Below are positions 47,988-64,000 of a stretch of 64,000 nucleotides of DNA, one piece after another; within the stretch, counting starts at the first letter, position 1, and each line of letters begins with the position of its first letter. Below the pieces are notes generated by a model. It did no database searches and was not told the origin of the DNA. It saw only the letters and a program-made list of their open reading frames with translations. The position numbers and the translations under genes are program-made. Source of the DNA: Antitrichia curtipendula (lineage: Eukaryota > Streptophyta > Bryopsida > Hypnales > Leucodontaceae); NCBI GenBank assembly GCA_951230915.1, contig OX579633.1:19254574-19318573 (forward strand). Direction: 5' to 3'.

Positions 47988-48258
47988 TTAGAGCCTCACC
48001 CCGACGAAGACATCGACATCGCCTCGCCTCGGGGCTTTCGTCTTGCCGTTGATGATTGCCGGTAGAACCGAAAGTAAGCTTGCCTGGGAAGGGGGCAGAC
48101 CTTTGACATACCTTGACTGGTCTGCTTCGACAACGAAAGTCAGAAACAGGGGAACTTGCGTCTTTTCGGCATATATGGCAGCCGTGCTCCAAAAAGCAGG
48201 AGGACTAGCACCTAGGCCAGGGAGGATTGACCTCTGTATTGCCCCCATCGGAGGGTAA
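47988..48258. other. GC-rich island with open frames, unidentified
   Basis: About 270 bp of distinctly GC-rich sequence in an AT-rich region is open on both strands: 48043-48258 plus (ends AGGLAPRPGRIDLCIAPIGG) and 48248-47988 minus (contains FLTFVVEADQSRYVKGLPPS). Base use unlike the surroundings and long double-strand openness suggest imported DNA, perhaps of organelle origin, or a stray exon. I cannot assign it. Confidence 0.35.
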
Positions 48259-48436
48259 ATGTAAAAAGTGCCCCCTATTTTGTGCCGCTTAAATTTTTTA
48301 TCGCATCACACCTACTAGCTAATTTGGGGCTTTTGATTGCAAATAACTATTGTAAAGGGCTAAGCAGTTGAATCTGAGGTGGTTGGAGTGGTTTAACCCA
48401 TAGAGGACTTTTTCTGGTCAATGAATGACAGAATCT

Positions 48437-48609
48437 TTTCATATAGGACAAAAGTGCAACTATTCATCTTCCAAATTTTGTGTGAAAAGGGAAGGTACAC
48501 TACACTAATTTGTCTTCCAATGAGTGCTTTTTCATATTTTTAAGCCAACAATTCACACGGTACCCAAAGAGATGATTTTTACAATGACTAGCTTGTCGTT
48601 TAAAGGTTA
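48437..48609 (+). repeat. Dispersed repeat, partner at 22231-22397
   Basis: Diverged second copy of the block described at 22231, same orientation, located in AT-rich spacer. Confidence 0.45.
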
Positions 48610-50126
48610 AACATAATGGATCTAGTCCAAAGATGTATCTAAATTCATTTCTTAACACTTTTACAAGCACCTCTGTTTGGAATTTTCAGGAGCTCCATGT
48701 TTGATGTCAAGTATTTTTGTTATATAAGATGGTCTTGACTCATAGATTGGTATTATGTAAAACTATCATTACTAAATTGGGTAATAGATTCCTCTCTCCT
48801 TTTTTTACGTGTCTTTTGTACGTGAAGTGGGTTGTTGAGATAGTCCTCTTGTTGTTTGCTTCCAACATGTTTATCTTTGTAGTGGTCTCCTTTGCATTTT
48901 GCTTCAAGCATGTCCATTAATGATTGTATTAATCTTCTTTGTTCTTTGCTTCCAAAGGGTTGTTTATCTTTTTGACTTGGTTTAATAATTGAGGCTCAAG
49001 TGAAAAAATTGAATCACTTGGTTGAATGTTGTTGCACGGTTGTGCAAATAGGTTCAGAATAGTACAAGGCATTGGTTGTGCAAATATTTTGCATACAATC
49101 TTTTTATACTTTTAACCCTCCTAAATAATCCTAAATCTATTTCCAAATTTCCCTTTTCCAAATCCTAAGCCTATAATTTCTAAGAAATTTTAGAAACTAC
49201 TAGCTTTGACCTAGTATACATGATAGACAATCATTTCAAATGTCCTGAAACTTTGCCACAATGTAAAGCAGCTTATTAAGTACTTATATATCAATTTTTA
49301 CTCAAGGCTAAAGAATTTTTCAACTTTGGTGGACATTTTCCCGTTATTGACTTTCTAATCATTTCTAAGATAATCTAGAAACTAAATTGTAGTTAGCTTT
49401 GGTTTAGCATATATGATGAAAAGTTACTCCAAATGTCTTAAACTTTGCTTCAAACTAAATCAACTTAATAAAAACTCACATTTCAATTTTCATTCCAATT
49501 TAAGATATAGTTCAACTTTAATGGACATTTCTCTACTATTGACTTTTTATCAAGTTACAAGCTCTATACCATGGTTGCATTTTGTACATAACTTGTAGAT
49601 TATGTATCCATTGTAGACAAATTTTTGGCATAAGATAGTAGATAAGTTAAAAAGAGTGTCCTTTAAGTTTCATAGCCATATGTAAAAAAACTCAATAAAT
49701 TTGAAGTTCCCAAATATACCATTTTCAATTGCCTTAGATTCCAAACACTTCTAGTTTGAAACCTTGTATCTCCTTGTGTATAATAGATTTAGATTAAAAA
49801 TTTGGCATCGTAGTAAATCCACTATTCAAAAACTTATATCCAAAATTTGCCTTCATTCAACATTTAAAAAAAATACAACCTAAAACTTCTTATAGCAATG
49901 CTACCTTCAGTAATAAAGCATCAACAAAACATACAATTTAATATCCAAGTGCATCCTACACCTAAAACCTACTATAATCAAAGAATGAGACAAAGGATCA
50001 ACTTTTACCTTCAACCACAATCCTAAGAGGCTAGCTGCCAGCTAACTCTAATCCTAACCTTGATATTAATTACTAATTTGAGCAATCGTAATTCTAATGG
50101 TACATTGGCCCCAACGATATATTGAT
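48610..50126. other. AT-rich spacer, no gene
   Basis: No convincing open frame, splice-bounded exon or element. Two similar passages near 49165-49350 and 49355-49540 share phrases (TTTCTAAGAAATTTTAGAAACTA / TTTCTAAGATAATCTAGAAACTA; AACTTTGGTGGACATTT / AACTTTAATGGACATTT), so this is an old imperfect direct repeat. Confidence 0.4.
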
Positions 50127-50508
50127 CGGTATATTATTAGAACTTGAAATTTGTATTGTTGAAAGCACATCCAAAAGAACTTTAAAAAGGTGCAACAAAA
50201 TTCAAATTTAGACATTGGACAACTACTTCAAAAGCAAGATAAAAGTCATAAATTATAGAGGTCTTAGCGAATCATGATTACCAAAACAAAATTTGGCCAT
50301 TGATACTCTAAATATGGCCCAATATAGAGTGTCAATGGCCAAATTTTGTTTTAATAATCATGATTTGCTAAGACCTCTATAATTTTTGTTTTTTTCCTTG
50401 CTTTTGAAGTGGTTGTTCAATGTCTAAATTTGAATTTTCTTGCACCTTTTCAAAGTTCTTTTGGATGCGCTTCTAATGTTACAAGTTTCAAGTTCTAATC
50501 ATATATTG
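50127..50508. mobile_element. Foldback element of about 380 bp
   Basis: Two arms of about 190 bp are reverse complements almost to the centre at about 50316. ATTAGAACTTGAAA (50136-50149) pairs with 50486-50499. Inner parts pair in the same way, with ACAAAATTTGGCCATTGATA on the left and its reverse on the right. The transcript would form a long hairpin. No gene; no clear target duplication. Confidence 0.7.
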
Positions 50509-51353
50509 TTCAAAAGTTAGAAAATCATATAGAAGGCCAAAATACTATTATGAGTGAGGATGCTCTCAACTAGTTATCAACCAACAATTAACAAGAATAA
50601 GTAATAAGAATTCCTAACACTATGCAGTCAAGTTCTTTAACATACAAAAATGTCTGCTTCAACCAATAGGTGGCCCACATCATGACAACATCTACCAAAA
50701 AATAAAAATCACTATTTAATTTTATGTTTTTATGTAAAATCAATTTACACAAAGACAAACAATAAGGCCAAATTCATTATATTGAAATTTTTTGCAGATT
50801 TTGAGATAGAATGCTAGTTATTGGAAAATCAATTTAAAAAAATAGTAAATGAAACCAAAAATAAATAATGCTAAAATAATGATTCTATAATGAAATTCTA
50901 AAAGTTGGTATTCTTACCTATTTATAAAAAAATACTTGTAAAGAGATAAAGTGATTTATCCTCGAGTCGAGGATAAAAATGAGATTGCAAAAAGTCTCAA
51001 CATAACGAATATGACCCTTGAATTAAGAAATATCTTCTCAAATTTTTTTTTTCATTTTTTTGTGGCACTATTGATGCAATTACACCATTCACCTCCATGT
51101 AGGTGACTATTATGCAATCATTTGGTGGTTGAAAATTGAAAAATTGTCATAATCATTTGGATATGGAATGTAAAATTTGAAGTTAAAATGCAACAAAGGT
51201 TTGTATTCACATTTTTCACTAATCAAATCAACATTTAAATTTCCAGATCTCTGAAATTATATGATTGTTCAAAGGCACCCACCTTGTATATATGCAATGT
51301 GATGGGAAACTTGATCTAATTCTTGTTAATGCAGTTACTGCATCTTTTGAGCT
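50509..51353. other. AT-rich spacer, nothing recognised
   Basis: No gene, splice-bounded exon or repeat seen. Confidence 0.5.
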
Positions 51354-51382
51354 CATTGTCATTGTCATTGTCATTGTCATTG
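51354..51382 (+). repeat. (CATTGT) microsatellite
   Basis: Nearly five perfect hexamer units. Confidence 0.9.
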
Positions 51383-51400
51383 CGACAAACTGTCACAACG

Positions 51401-51618
51401 ACCTCAAAAATAAAATAAAATAAATTTGAATGAATTTCATCCCCCGATAAGCTCAAAAAAGAATTTAAATTAAATAATTTTTTTTTTGTAGACCCCGTTC
51501 CCCGGTGAGCTCAAAAAAGAATTTAAATTAAATTAAATTTTTTTTGTAGCCCCCCTCCCCTCCCTGATGAGCTCAAAAAAAAATTTAAACTAAATTAATT
51601 TTTGTGTATCCCCCCATC
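51401..51618 (+). repeat. Tandem repeat, about four units of 50-62 bp
   Basis: The anchor GCTCAAAAAAGAATTTAAAT or a close variant recurs at 51402, 51451, 51509 and 51571, separated by T-rich and C-rich tracts. No coding content. Confidence 0.7.
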
Positions 51619-51649
51619 CCACTCCTTTATAATTTTCAGATGGAAGTAG

Positions 51650-51865
51650 GGGTGGCATTTGATTTGGGATATATCCCATATCCCTTATCCGTATACATAT
51701 CTTGTATCTTGTATCTGTATTGTATCTACATCAATACAATACATATATTAATACCATATCAATATTATATCCGTATATTTCTATAGAATAGCCGTACAAT
51801 ATCTATATCTATATAGTATTTGTATATCTGTATACCATATCCATGTACATATCCATATTCAAAGT
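51650..51865 (+). repeat. Degenerate TATCCATAT-type low-complexity tract
   Basis: Irregular repetition of TATC, CATATC and GTATATC units. A similar though shorter style of sequence surrounds the CATA array at 57144. Confidence 0.6.
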
Positions 51866-52345
51866 TGTTTTTTAAGACCAACAACATTGGGAGGAGGAGG
51901 ATTTAAAAAACAAACAAAACAACGACTCTCATTTTTCAGGTGATGGGTGGGTGGGGGAGGAAATGGATATGATGCATCTTTTCATTATATTGTCAAGGGA
52001 AACAAACTAACACTTGAATATTATTTAAAAAAAAACATATTCAAGATAAGAAAACTAGTCCAAGTAGACTTCAAAGCCCTAGAAGAAAATGAGTTTTTTG
52101 TGACTAGAAATAGCAACAGGTTTTTGAATTTCATTGTACATTTGCGACTGGTGAGAATTTGGAGGTCCCCAATCGTTGTGGACAAGTATTCTAGTCGTAT
52201 CGTAGTTACAAGGCAAAACAATGTTGTTTCTGAATAGGCAACTTACTTTGAACTTCATTCATGCGCAACTTTATGATGTGGTTGCTTATGTGGTATTTGC
52301 TACCACGTAAAGTCAATCACTCAATTGGTGAGTTGTACAGCTTAT
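51866..52345. other. Spacer with one unsupported open frame
   Basis: The plus-strand frame 51947-52237 has no domain and low complexity at its start; not called as a gene. Confidence 0.4.
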
Positions 52346-52640
52346 TGGCGACTCAATTGGAATCAATCTATAATTTGTTTGCAACTCATTAAGGATTTCA
52401 TTGTGACTTATTTGTGACTTGTTTGTAACTCATTTGCGACTCATTTGTGACTTTCTTGTGATTTGTTTGTAACTCATTTACGACTCATTTGTAACTTCAT
52501 TGCAACTTGTTTGTGCCTCATTTACAACTCATATGTGACTTGTTTGTGACTGTTTACAACTTGTCAATAACTTCATTGCAACTTGACCGTGACTCATTTG
52601 CAACTTGACTGTGGCACATTTGCGACTTGTTTCTAACTTA
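52346..52640 (+). repeat. Degenerate 10-11 bp tandem repeat
   Basis: The phrase ACTCATTTGTG or ACTTGTTTGTG recurs about 25 times with variation (ACTCATTTGCG, ACTTCATTGCA). The array gives no open frame in either direction that repeats as a protein. Confidence 0.7.
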
Positions 52641-55600
52641 TAGAATTTATAGATTTCAAAATCTACAATATGTAAAAATCTTAGAATTCTATTAACAAAA
52701 TTCATTACATAAAGATACAACTACTTACAAGTCTTATATGTCCAACCTAATAGTACTCTTAATAATTGATATGGAACAATTGATATAAGACAATAGAAAA
52801 ATGATTTGAAAATAAAAAAATAAATACTACTAAAGAACTACAAAACAACTGCTAAACAACTACAAAACAACTAAGAAATAACTACAAAACAACTAGAAAG
52901 TGACTATTATTATCTTATAGTTGTAGTTGTTTTCTAGTAATTTCCTAGTCATTTTTTGCAACTACAAATCATCATGGTGGATATCATACAATGTGAACTA
53001 GTCCACATCAACAACTATGACAAATATTGGATGGAAAATAACCCAAATTCATTCTAAATTTGAACCTTGTTACAACTTTCATAATCCTACACTTCATTCT
53101 ATGACTCCTTTGCGATTGAAACAATGTATCTACTTCATTCTACAACTACTTTGCAATTAAAATATTATAATAATGATGTAAAGCAATGATGCAAACAATG
53201 ACGTAAGAGTTTGGTGCAAATAGAGAGGGCTATAGTCGTAGGATAGGTGTACATAACACTTAGTTGCATTTCAATCGGTTGTGGTGGATACATTTTTCTT
53301 CTAGTGAAAGGATGAAGGAGTCAAAGAAAAGTCTCTTTGGATTTTATCACAAAAGATGATCACAAAATAAAATTGCACCATAGATGTCCATTACAATTTA
53401 CCTTTCAATTCAATGTAGTATTTTAAAGCCAAATATTATTATTTTTTTAAACTTGTCCATGATGTGATTTATATATGTTCATGTTTTTGATAAGTCATAC
53501 TTTGATCTTAATACTAAATTTCTTGTAAGTAGATTTTTTTTTATAGAATTCTTTATAGAAAATTGTATATTCTAAATGACCATAAATTCAAAAGAAAAAA
53601 AAATTGTAAATTTTGTAGGACAATAGAACATGCGTATAATATGCAATTTTTGAATTGTCAAGTGTAAACATTGGTAAAATAGTTCACCTTTACATTTGTA
53701 AATTTTAAATATGAGTTTTTGAAACAATAGGTTAAACATGAAATGACTCCTTTTTACTATACTTTCAATGCTAAATAGTTAGACACTCCTAAAATAAATG
53801 GTTAGAGATAGAAATTTTTGCAATTTTTAGATTTTTAGCCTTGCAAAATAAGCAAAATAATAAAGATCAACAAGGTATATTTGCATTGTTTTAACTACAT
53901 TGTTTATCAAAGAAACTCCATCAACATAGATTTACAAAATGGTAATATAATTAACAGTCTTTCAACATTTTTTAAACAAAGGATTTACATTTTTTGATCT
54001 CTTTCCTTAATTTGTAAATGCTATTCAAACTCTTTGGCATTTTGCACTAGCTTACATAATTACTTGGAATAATCATTAAACAATTGAGAATTTTCATTCT
54101 ATTTTCAGTTATTCTTGATAGCATGGCATTATAGATTCCATTCTAAAATAGGATGGAGGTATATCATCTACATAATTTGTAAATGTAATGTATATTGTAG
54201 ATAGTTTTGCAACTTAATTAAGGACTAGTGTGGAAAAACAAATTGTGTCCTAAAAGCATCCTCTTGTATATACAATGCATATATATTGGAATTTTTTATT
54301 TTGTGTGATTCATTTACAAGCAAAAAAATTTGATTTCAAAATTTTATGATCAATTCTATAAGAATTCAAAAATATGAATCTTTAATATTTTATGAAAATA
54401 TTGCTTGAATGGTTTATTTTGGTGTTCATTTAAGAGTGCAATTTTCTATAATATTTTGGATTTTCATTTTCAAGAATACTTTCTTGGCAATTCACTTCAA
54501 AAGCCAGATAATTAGATGCAAATAATATATAAGAGAATAAAAAGATTCAAATGAATTATAAAAATTTTAGTTGTTACAATTTTATTTTCATTGATGAATT
54601 GTAATGAAAATATAAGAATTTCAATCAAAAAGCTTTAAATTTATGCATTACAAGCAAGTAGTAATAGAAATTAATGTCAAACACCTACAATACCTTTTTA
54701 AAAGATCCTACAACTTGTCATGTTATTTGATGATGGGAAATTGTTAGGCTCTGTTAGGCATGACATGAATTAGTTGTAGGCTTGGTATAGCCAAATTGAC
54801 CATGTATTAGTCAATGGGGAGCTAGACTAGTGTTTTGAGACTGTATGAGGTGTGAATAGAGTTATTTGGGGGCTCTTTTTGGGTGGTTGTAACCCTAGTC
54901 CGTCCTTTTGGTTCTTTCATTCTCTTCAAGTCTTGTTTGTGAAGTTTTTATGGAGTTTAGGAGATGAAGTACCTTAAAGGTTGATTGCAAATGATGGCGG
55001 TGCTGTCAATTTACATAATCTAAGGTTTCTCCTTGTATACTTCAATTTATGTGCAAGATTAGTCCTGTTGAGATATAGAAGAAGCATTGGAAGTGTTTTG
55101 GATGCTTGTTACTTGAAGAGAATAAAAGAGGTGTCGATGTTTGAGCACTAGAGTAGTTGAGGAGCTTTATTGTGTTGTTTGGGCGTTGGATGCGTTAGTG
55201 GTGATGTGTGGAAGCTTTGGTGACTCAAGTTTCGAAGTTTCGGGTGTTAAAGGTGATGATTTGGAGTTGGAGGGTCTTGAAGTGCTTAGGAGGTTGCTAA
55301 AAAGAACCAAGAAGAAGATCTTGAGTGTAAGAAACCATGTCCAACTCGTTTCGTGCGATTCCGATACAAAACAAGAAAGACATGAGAGTTTGAGTGGGCT
55401 AGTTCAAACCTTCATATGTGCTAGACCAAACTAGCATTAGTGCTGATTTGGTGTTTGGGGGCCATTAAGGTTGTGGTTTAAAGATTAAAAGACCACAAAT
55501 AACGTTAGCTACCCCAAAATTGTAAAATTTGTAAAAAATTGTCAAAAATTGAAGAAGTTATGGCATTGGGGTTTGTCTTTGGAGGTGTTTTTGGTGGTGG

Positions 55601-57143
55601 TTGTTGATGTTTTGCAAGCATTGATAGCTTGGCAAAACGGGAGAGACAAAGATTGGTTGACTTTTAGTCAATTACCTCGGTCTTCATAATTGATTATATA
55701 ATTATGTTACATCATTCAAATTTTTGTAAAATTGTAATCATCTTTACACTAATATATTAGATTTCCTAAAAACATTGCATGTCTTGTTGTATTATTATAC
55801 CACAAATTTCATGAAAAGAAGGTTGTTGGTGAAAATTTAAGCTATGAATTTCTTATGTACTCAAACATATATAGGTAGAATTCCTCAAAAAAAAATTAAT
55901 AATTTTAATGCTTTTAAAGATTTTATTATCCATTTTCTATTTGTTTAAATTATTTATCTATTTTTTTTGTGAATGTACTAGAAAACAAGTTTTGCAAGTA
56001 AATATTATAGAATGAGTACAAATTAGTTAATACAAATTCAGTTAATTTGTATTAGCAAATTTGAAAATAAATATGATTAATTTTAAATATCTAAATTTGG
56101 ATAGAAACTTGTCACAATAATATTTAAATGTGAGTTTTGAAATTCAAAATCATTGAGATAAATTAATTTTGACAAACCAAGATTTGTCTCCGTGGTTAAT
56201 AAATGGTTTTTATGTATTCATGTGTCATTTTATTTTTCATAATCCCAATCTTATACATATTTTGAATTAGATTTAAAACTAGTATTTTTAACAAAATGCA
56301 CAATGTGCACAATGTGCATTAGGTTAGGAAAATCTTTGTCTAAGAAATTTTACATTCTATTGTGCATTTGCCAAAAATTATAGGATTTATCAATCAAAAG
56401 TTATTGAGCCACCCCAAAATGAAGTGAGATGGGCAACAATTGCCCAATAGAAGTGGTCTCATGGTTTAGCCAAGTTTTCAAAGTTTGGGGGCAATGCACA
56501 CATTTCAAGTCAACATGGGGCTTCCGGGGGATGACGAGGTAGTCTTCACTAGCCCAAGGTGGGGGCCGTGGCTTCAACTAACAATCAATATCTATAACTT
56601 TTTAAAATTTTCTTTTCCATAGATTCACTAAATTTTCTCAAATGTTGTAAATTATTTAACATTGTATTTAGAATTTAAAATTAACAAAAAATAAAATATG
56701 ATAATTTATTAAAAACAATTGATTTTCCAACCACCTATTCAAGGCTCTAAATAATTTACCACCTTAAGTTTTTGTTTTTTCATTTCAATGAAAATGGGAT
56801 TTGAGCAATAAGAAACAATCTTCTCTTTTCCTAAACATGTATTAATGACATTCAGTAATGTCTGTCTCTTTTGAAAAGATAGGATAGTGATAGAATCTCA
56901 TCCACTTACTTAAATAAGTGAGTGAATTTTCATTATCCTCCATATATGCATTTTCATTACGTCCTACATGTATATATATATTTTTCTAAACATGTTAGAC
57001 TACAATTGATTTAGAATTAACAACCATTATCCATATCCCGTGAATATATTCACATGTCATATTGTATTAGTATTATGGTTAATACTTCCATATTTTGTAT
57101 AGCCTTGAACTCCATTCCATATCCCATACATACGTATGTATAT
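52641..57143. other. Long AT-rich interval without genes
   Basis: No splice-bounded exon or recognisable protein. Small inverted repeats of CTACAAAACAACT near 52850-52950 pair with AGTTGTAGTTGTTTT. The frame at 55141-55434 has no known domain. A segment near 54720-55060 has a mixed composition that could be old retroelement DNA, without proof. A short duplicated ACAATGTGC lies near 56300. Confidence 0.4.
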
Positions 57144-57230
57144 ACATACATACATACATACATACATACATACATACATACATACATACATACATACATA
57201 CATACATACATACATACATACATACATACA
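57144..57230 (+). repeat. (CATA)n microsatellite
   Basis: About 21 uninterrupted tetramers, likely length-polymorphic. Open frames across it (repeated YIHT or VCMY) are artefacts. Confidence 0.95.
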
Positions 57231-58269
57231 ATATCAATTATATTCCATGTTAGACACCTATATTCCATATGTCATACCCATATGTATACTTTATTTGTAT
57301 TCCATGTATCATATTACAGCTTCTATGAATTAGGGTTTTGGGTGGGCAAATCAAGACTAGTGTTTTATTTATTTCATTTCATTCAATCCGAGGGTAGGGA
57401 GGAGGACATCTCTTTCAAGGGATGGATAGTTTTTTTCATGGCATAGCAGTACAGCATTTACAGGTTCAAGTCGAATTCAAACGCACATAAATTAATTTAA
57501 TTTAATTTTTTTCCAAAGTGCCCGTGACCAAAACACAGAAAATAATTTAATTTCTTTCGGAAACCTGGAGCATGGCACATAATTTAATTTCATCACTGAT
57601 CTCCAGTTGTCGCACACTCATGTTCCAACCATGGAGGAGCATCCTGAGGCTTCCAGTTTGTCCTTCCCTTTTACATGCTGCAAGGTAAAGCTTACTCAGT
57701 TGCACAACAGGTACAGTAGGTCCCCTACCCGGCTGACTTCCTGCCATTTTTTCTGCTTGAAATTGGTGAACTGTTCTGCAAATATAATCAACTCCTTCAG
57801 TTTTCTGAATCTAAGTTACAGCTTTCTCAATTCACATATTTTTTCACTGGCAGCTCGATCTCTGTGTCCTGGCTCATCTAACTGAACTTTGAGGTCTACA
57901 GCCACAGCAACTTAAGTTTTTCCCGCGGCATAAAAGGTAGGCCAGACCGTAGTTAATAACACCGCTGGCCACAGACTATCTATTGCTGTTCAACATTTCA
58001 GCCTCCGTCACCCCACTCCTTCCACACTCTAGCAGTTTTTTTATCTCGTTAACAGACCCCAAATAATTAGGCTTCAATCTAAACCGCATGCTAGCAGGAG
58101 TTCATGTACTAAAAAAAGGGGGGGTCTAACTGAATGAACCAACTTTTTTTTCCCCCCACCTTCAGTTTGTCTTCTCCCAAAGTTAGCCCCAACTAAACGT
58201 TGAAATTCTTCTTCTCAAGTGTCAAGTTGTCAAAAATTGATGGTCTCCCTTGACCGACCAACCAACCAA
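57231..58269. other. 3' flank of the cytokinin dehydrogenase gene
   Basis: No gene recognised. Frames at 57547-57747 (minus) and 57607-57885 (plus) lack domains. The part next to 58270 probably holds the 3' untranslated region. Confidence 0.4.
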
Positions 58270-61940
<3,671 letters not shown>

Positions 61941-62045
61941 CACTTGCAATTCGATACAACTCCCCAAATCCGCAATCCCCAATCGACAATCGACAATCCT
62001 GAATCCCAATTTGCTTGAATGAATGTCTGTCTGATCACGGTGTTG

Positions 62046-62061
62046 ATCGATCGATCGATCA
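62046..62061. repeat. (GATC)4 tract in CKX 5' region
   Basis: GATCGATCGATCGATC lies about 110 bp upstream of the CKX start codon, a short self-complementary microsatellite. Confidence 0.8.
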
Positions 62062-62098
62062 CAAGTTATAGGTATACTCCTGGCATGGCCGCTTCTGA

Positions 62099-62104
62099 TT
62101 TATA
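62099..62104 (-). promoter_or_regulatory. Candidate TATA box of CKX
   Basis: TATAAA on minus within AGTATAAATCAG, 159 bp upstream of the ATG at 61940. Position and match to consensus suggest the core promoter; the transcription start is not known. Confidence 0.42.
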
Positions 62105-64000
62105 CTGAAATTAGTCTGCACTGCTGGTGCAGAAGGAAAGTTTTTGTAGCCCTCTCCGGTAACAGTGTTTTTCTACTACTGGCTTTGAATGTGTTCAAAC
62201 GCTAATCCTGGCTATCATTTGGTGAAGTTTCCGGGGCAGTTCCAGACTGTTTTGTTATAATTCTAGGCTGATCCAAGATTTAGGATTTGAGTATTGCAAG
62301 GGTGGAGCCCGGGCTTCGTCAGCAAATTTGGGGGGGTGCCCGCAATGATCGCTACGTGAGGTGGAAGATCTCCCCGGGAAGGAACCAATTAATGATGGTA
62401 GAAACTTTTGAAGCGTGTTTGCTGAGGCTATGATCTAACTATGACCAGCACGGTCAAGATGCAAATCTTGAGGATGTGGTCTTGTACATACAGCTAGCTA
62501 GCACTGTGGGCAACGAGGTTGTGTGTTACCCGACCACTGGACAAAGTGTTGAACACGTCGAAAACGTCGAAAACGTGATGTTAATCCCTCTATGTCACAC
62601 AAACGTATTCTGAGCATGTCCTTTGAACACGTCCGAAATTTGAAAGTATTTGGAAATATTTGTCTAATACATTCGACAGTCTAATAAGATAGTTGATGTC
62701 GAACATCTAAAAACGGTGTCAGACAAGACGAGCCTTGCATGTTAGTAAGAAAGGACTCGTCTGCCTACCGAAACTCAAAACTATCGTGGTACATAGTTGC
62801 GTGTTTGAGCACGGAGATGTGCATGATTGTGTATCTTTTGGAAGCCAATTCAATTGATCAAGCCTAAGTAAACAAGAGTTGCAGCTGGGGACCCTAGTAA
62901 GTACTGTAATGCAACGACAAGATGAGAAACGTTTCAGACAAGGCCACCTTGGTAAGTAAGAGTACGTACTAGTACGAGCAAAGAGTCGTAACTAATTTGA
63001 AACATGATCGTTGCGTGTCTGTCTGTCTGAACACAGAGGTGAGCACGATTGTGTCTCTTGAGCACACCAAATTCAATTGAGCAAGCCTTCACTGTTACTA
63101 TAGCTGCAGCTGGGCATGGGGAGCCTAGAGAGTACCAGAAGGCCAATCATGGCGTGATCTTTTTCCAAGTCAACCTGATCTCGGGATCGAGTCTCCCAGT
63201 CGTGATGCAAATGATCTCTAAAATCCGACATCGTGCTCACCAAGGAAGCCAAAAGCTCTAGCTTTCCTAAAAGAAAATCCTGGAGTATCTGGAAAAAAAT
63301 GATCCAATCTGATCTGCTCCATGGACACTGCGAAACAGTAGCAGTAACTTTCATGACGATTGGTGCTCTAACGGGGTAGCCTGCTCAGTCTGGCGGGCTC
63401 TAGCTTACACGGGTCCGAGTTGGAAACTCTAGCTCGCCCCCACTCTCTCAATCTGGAGACCCTTCCTACGAACCTGACTCAGCTGTTCTCCTTTTTGTCT
63501 TTATAAAACACCGTCTGCTAGCTTCAAGAAGAAGAAAATTTAAAAAACAGTATCGTTAGCTTACTGCTGGATTGAGTTCCATCTACTCATAATTATGCCT
63601 GTCTGCTGCTTCTAGGTTTTTCCATCCAATCTGCAGGCTGGGATTGAAATCTCACTGTAATTGCAAAAGACAAGACAGTCCTGCAGAGTCTGCAAAAAAC
63701 ATTCCATGCAAGTTACTAGCTTTACTAGTCTGTCTGGGGGGGAGCTACTGACAGACGCCTGCCTGCAGGCTACATAAAAATTGGAGCGAGAATCTAAGAT
63801 TTGGTTTTGTCAAAGCTGGCGGGGGAGAGGAAATAATTTGGCCGGGCGGGGGCCAGAATGTAATCAGTTTCAGAATCACACACGCGTCCTCACTCATGAC
63901 TTGAGCTAGCCTCCTAGCTACTTGATGTTACATCTATTTACCCCCCAGAAATCTTACAACGTGTTCCAGCACGCCACTATTCACTGCCCCTTTTCCAGAG
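62105..64000. other. CKX upstream region with an imperfect direct repeat
   Basis: No gene is recognised; the minus frame 63073-63354 has no domain. Two related blocks, about 62750-62905 and 62945-63140, share TGCGTGT, GAGCACG/GAGCACGATTGTGT, CAATTCAATTGA.CAAGCCT and GCAGCTGGG followed by AGTAC. They may carry duplicated upstream elements. Confidence 0.45.

Noticed and set aside
57136..57333. CRISPR-like regular array
   Set aside because: Pure tetranucleotide microsatellite without spacers, in a eukaryotic genome.
57054..57446. 130-residue plus frame with YIHT repeats
   Set aside because: Produced by the (CATA)n microsatellite; no start context or domain.

Overview
The window looks like nuclear DNA of a land plant, probably a bryophyte-grade one (moss or relative), although no sequence here fixes the species. 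The reasons are spliced genes with introns of about 200-700 bp, a cytokinin oxidase/dehydrogenase, a plant-type ABCC transporter relic, a cyclophilin with a plant-like membrane anchor, AT-rich gene-poor intergenic DNA and many decayed DNA transposons. There are no operons, rRNA genes or CRISPR arrays.

Only three well supported protein genes appear intact, and in each every exon junction keeps phase. (1) A class-I (bacterial GlnA/PuuA-type) glutamine synthetase lies on the plus strand with ten core exons at 18384-21909, probably preceded by an exon at 17669-17802 that could encode an organelle presequence. (2) A single-pass membrane cyclophilin lies on the minus strand with seven exons (39181 down to 35841). 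(3) A secreted cytokinin dehydrogenase lies on the minus strand with five exons (61940 down to 58270); it lacks the FAD-linking histidine. A small two-exon gene of unknown function is proposed at 1882-2692. A truncated, multiply broken but intron-containing ABCC transporter copy lies at 46034-42706 (minus).

The rest is mostly mobile DNA. A 6.1-kb PIF/Harbinger element with terminal inverted repeats (9253-15347) carries a spliced Myb/trihelix ORF and a convergent DDE transposase ORF, each interrupted by one in-frame TAG. Four copies of a non-coding element of about 0.95 kb with TTAA ends and CCCC(T)AAAG termini (5504-6453, 6719-8475, 15698-16648, 29094-30553) look piggyBac-like; two of them carry nested insertions. 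Two Tc1/mariner transposase relics (about 22970-23825 and 33930-34670), a CACTA-like MITE, a 380-bp foldback, a tRNA-derived SINE head and a probable hAT relic fill other gaps. Simple and tandem repeats dominate 47-58 kb.

A shared signature of decay is visible: most premature stops in the Harbinger ORFs and the ABCC copy are TAG, and several stand where glutamine (CAG) would be expected. This fits deamination of methylated CHG sites in silenced DNA. Function and family calls rest on motif recognition by eye; no alignment or database search was run.
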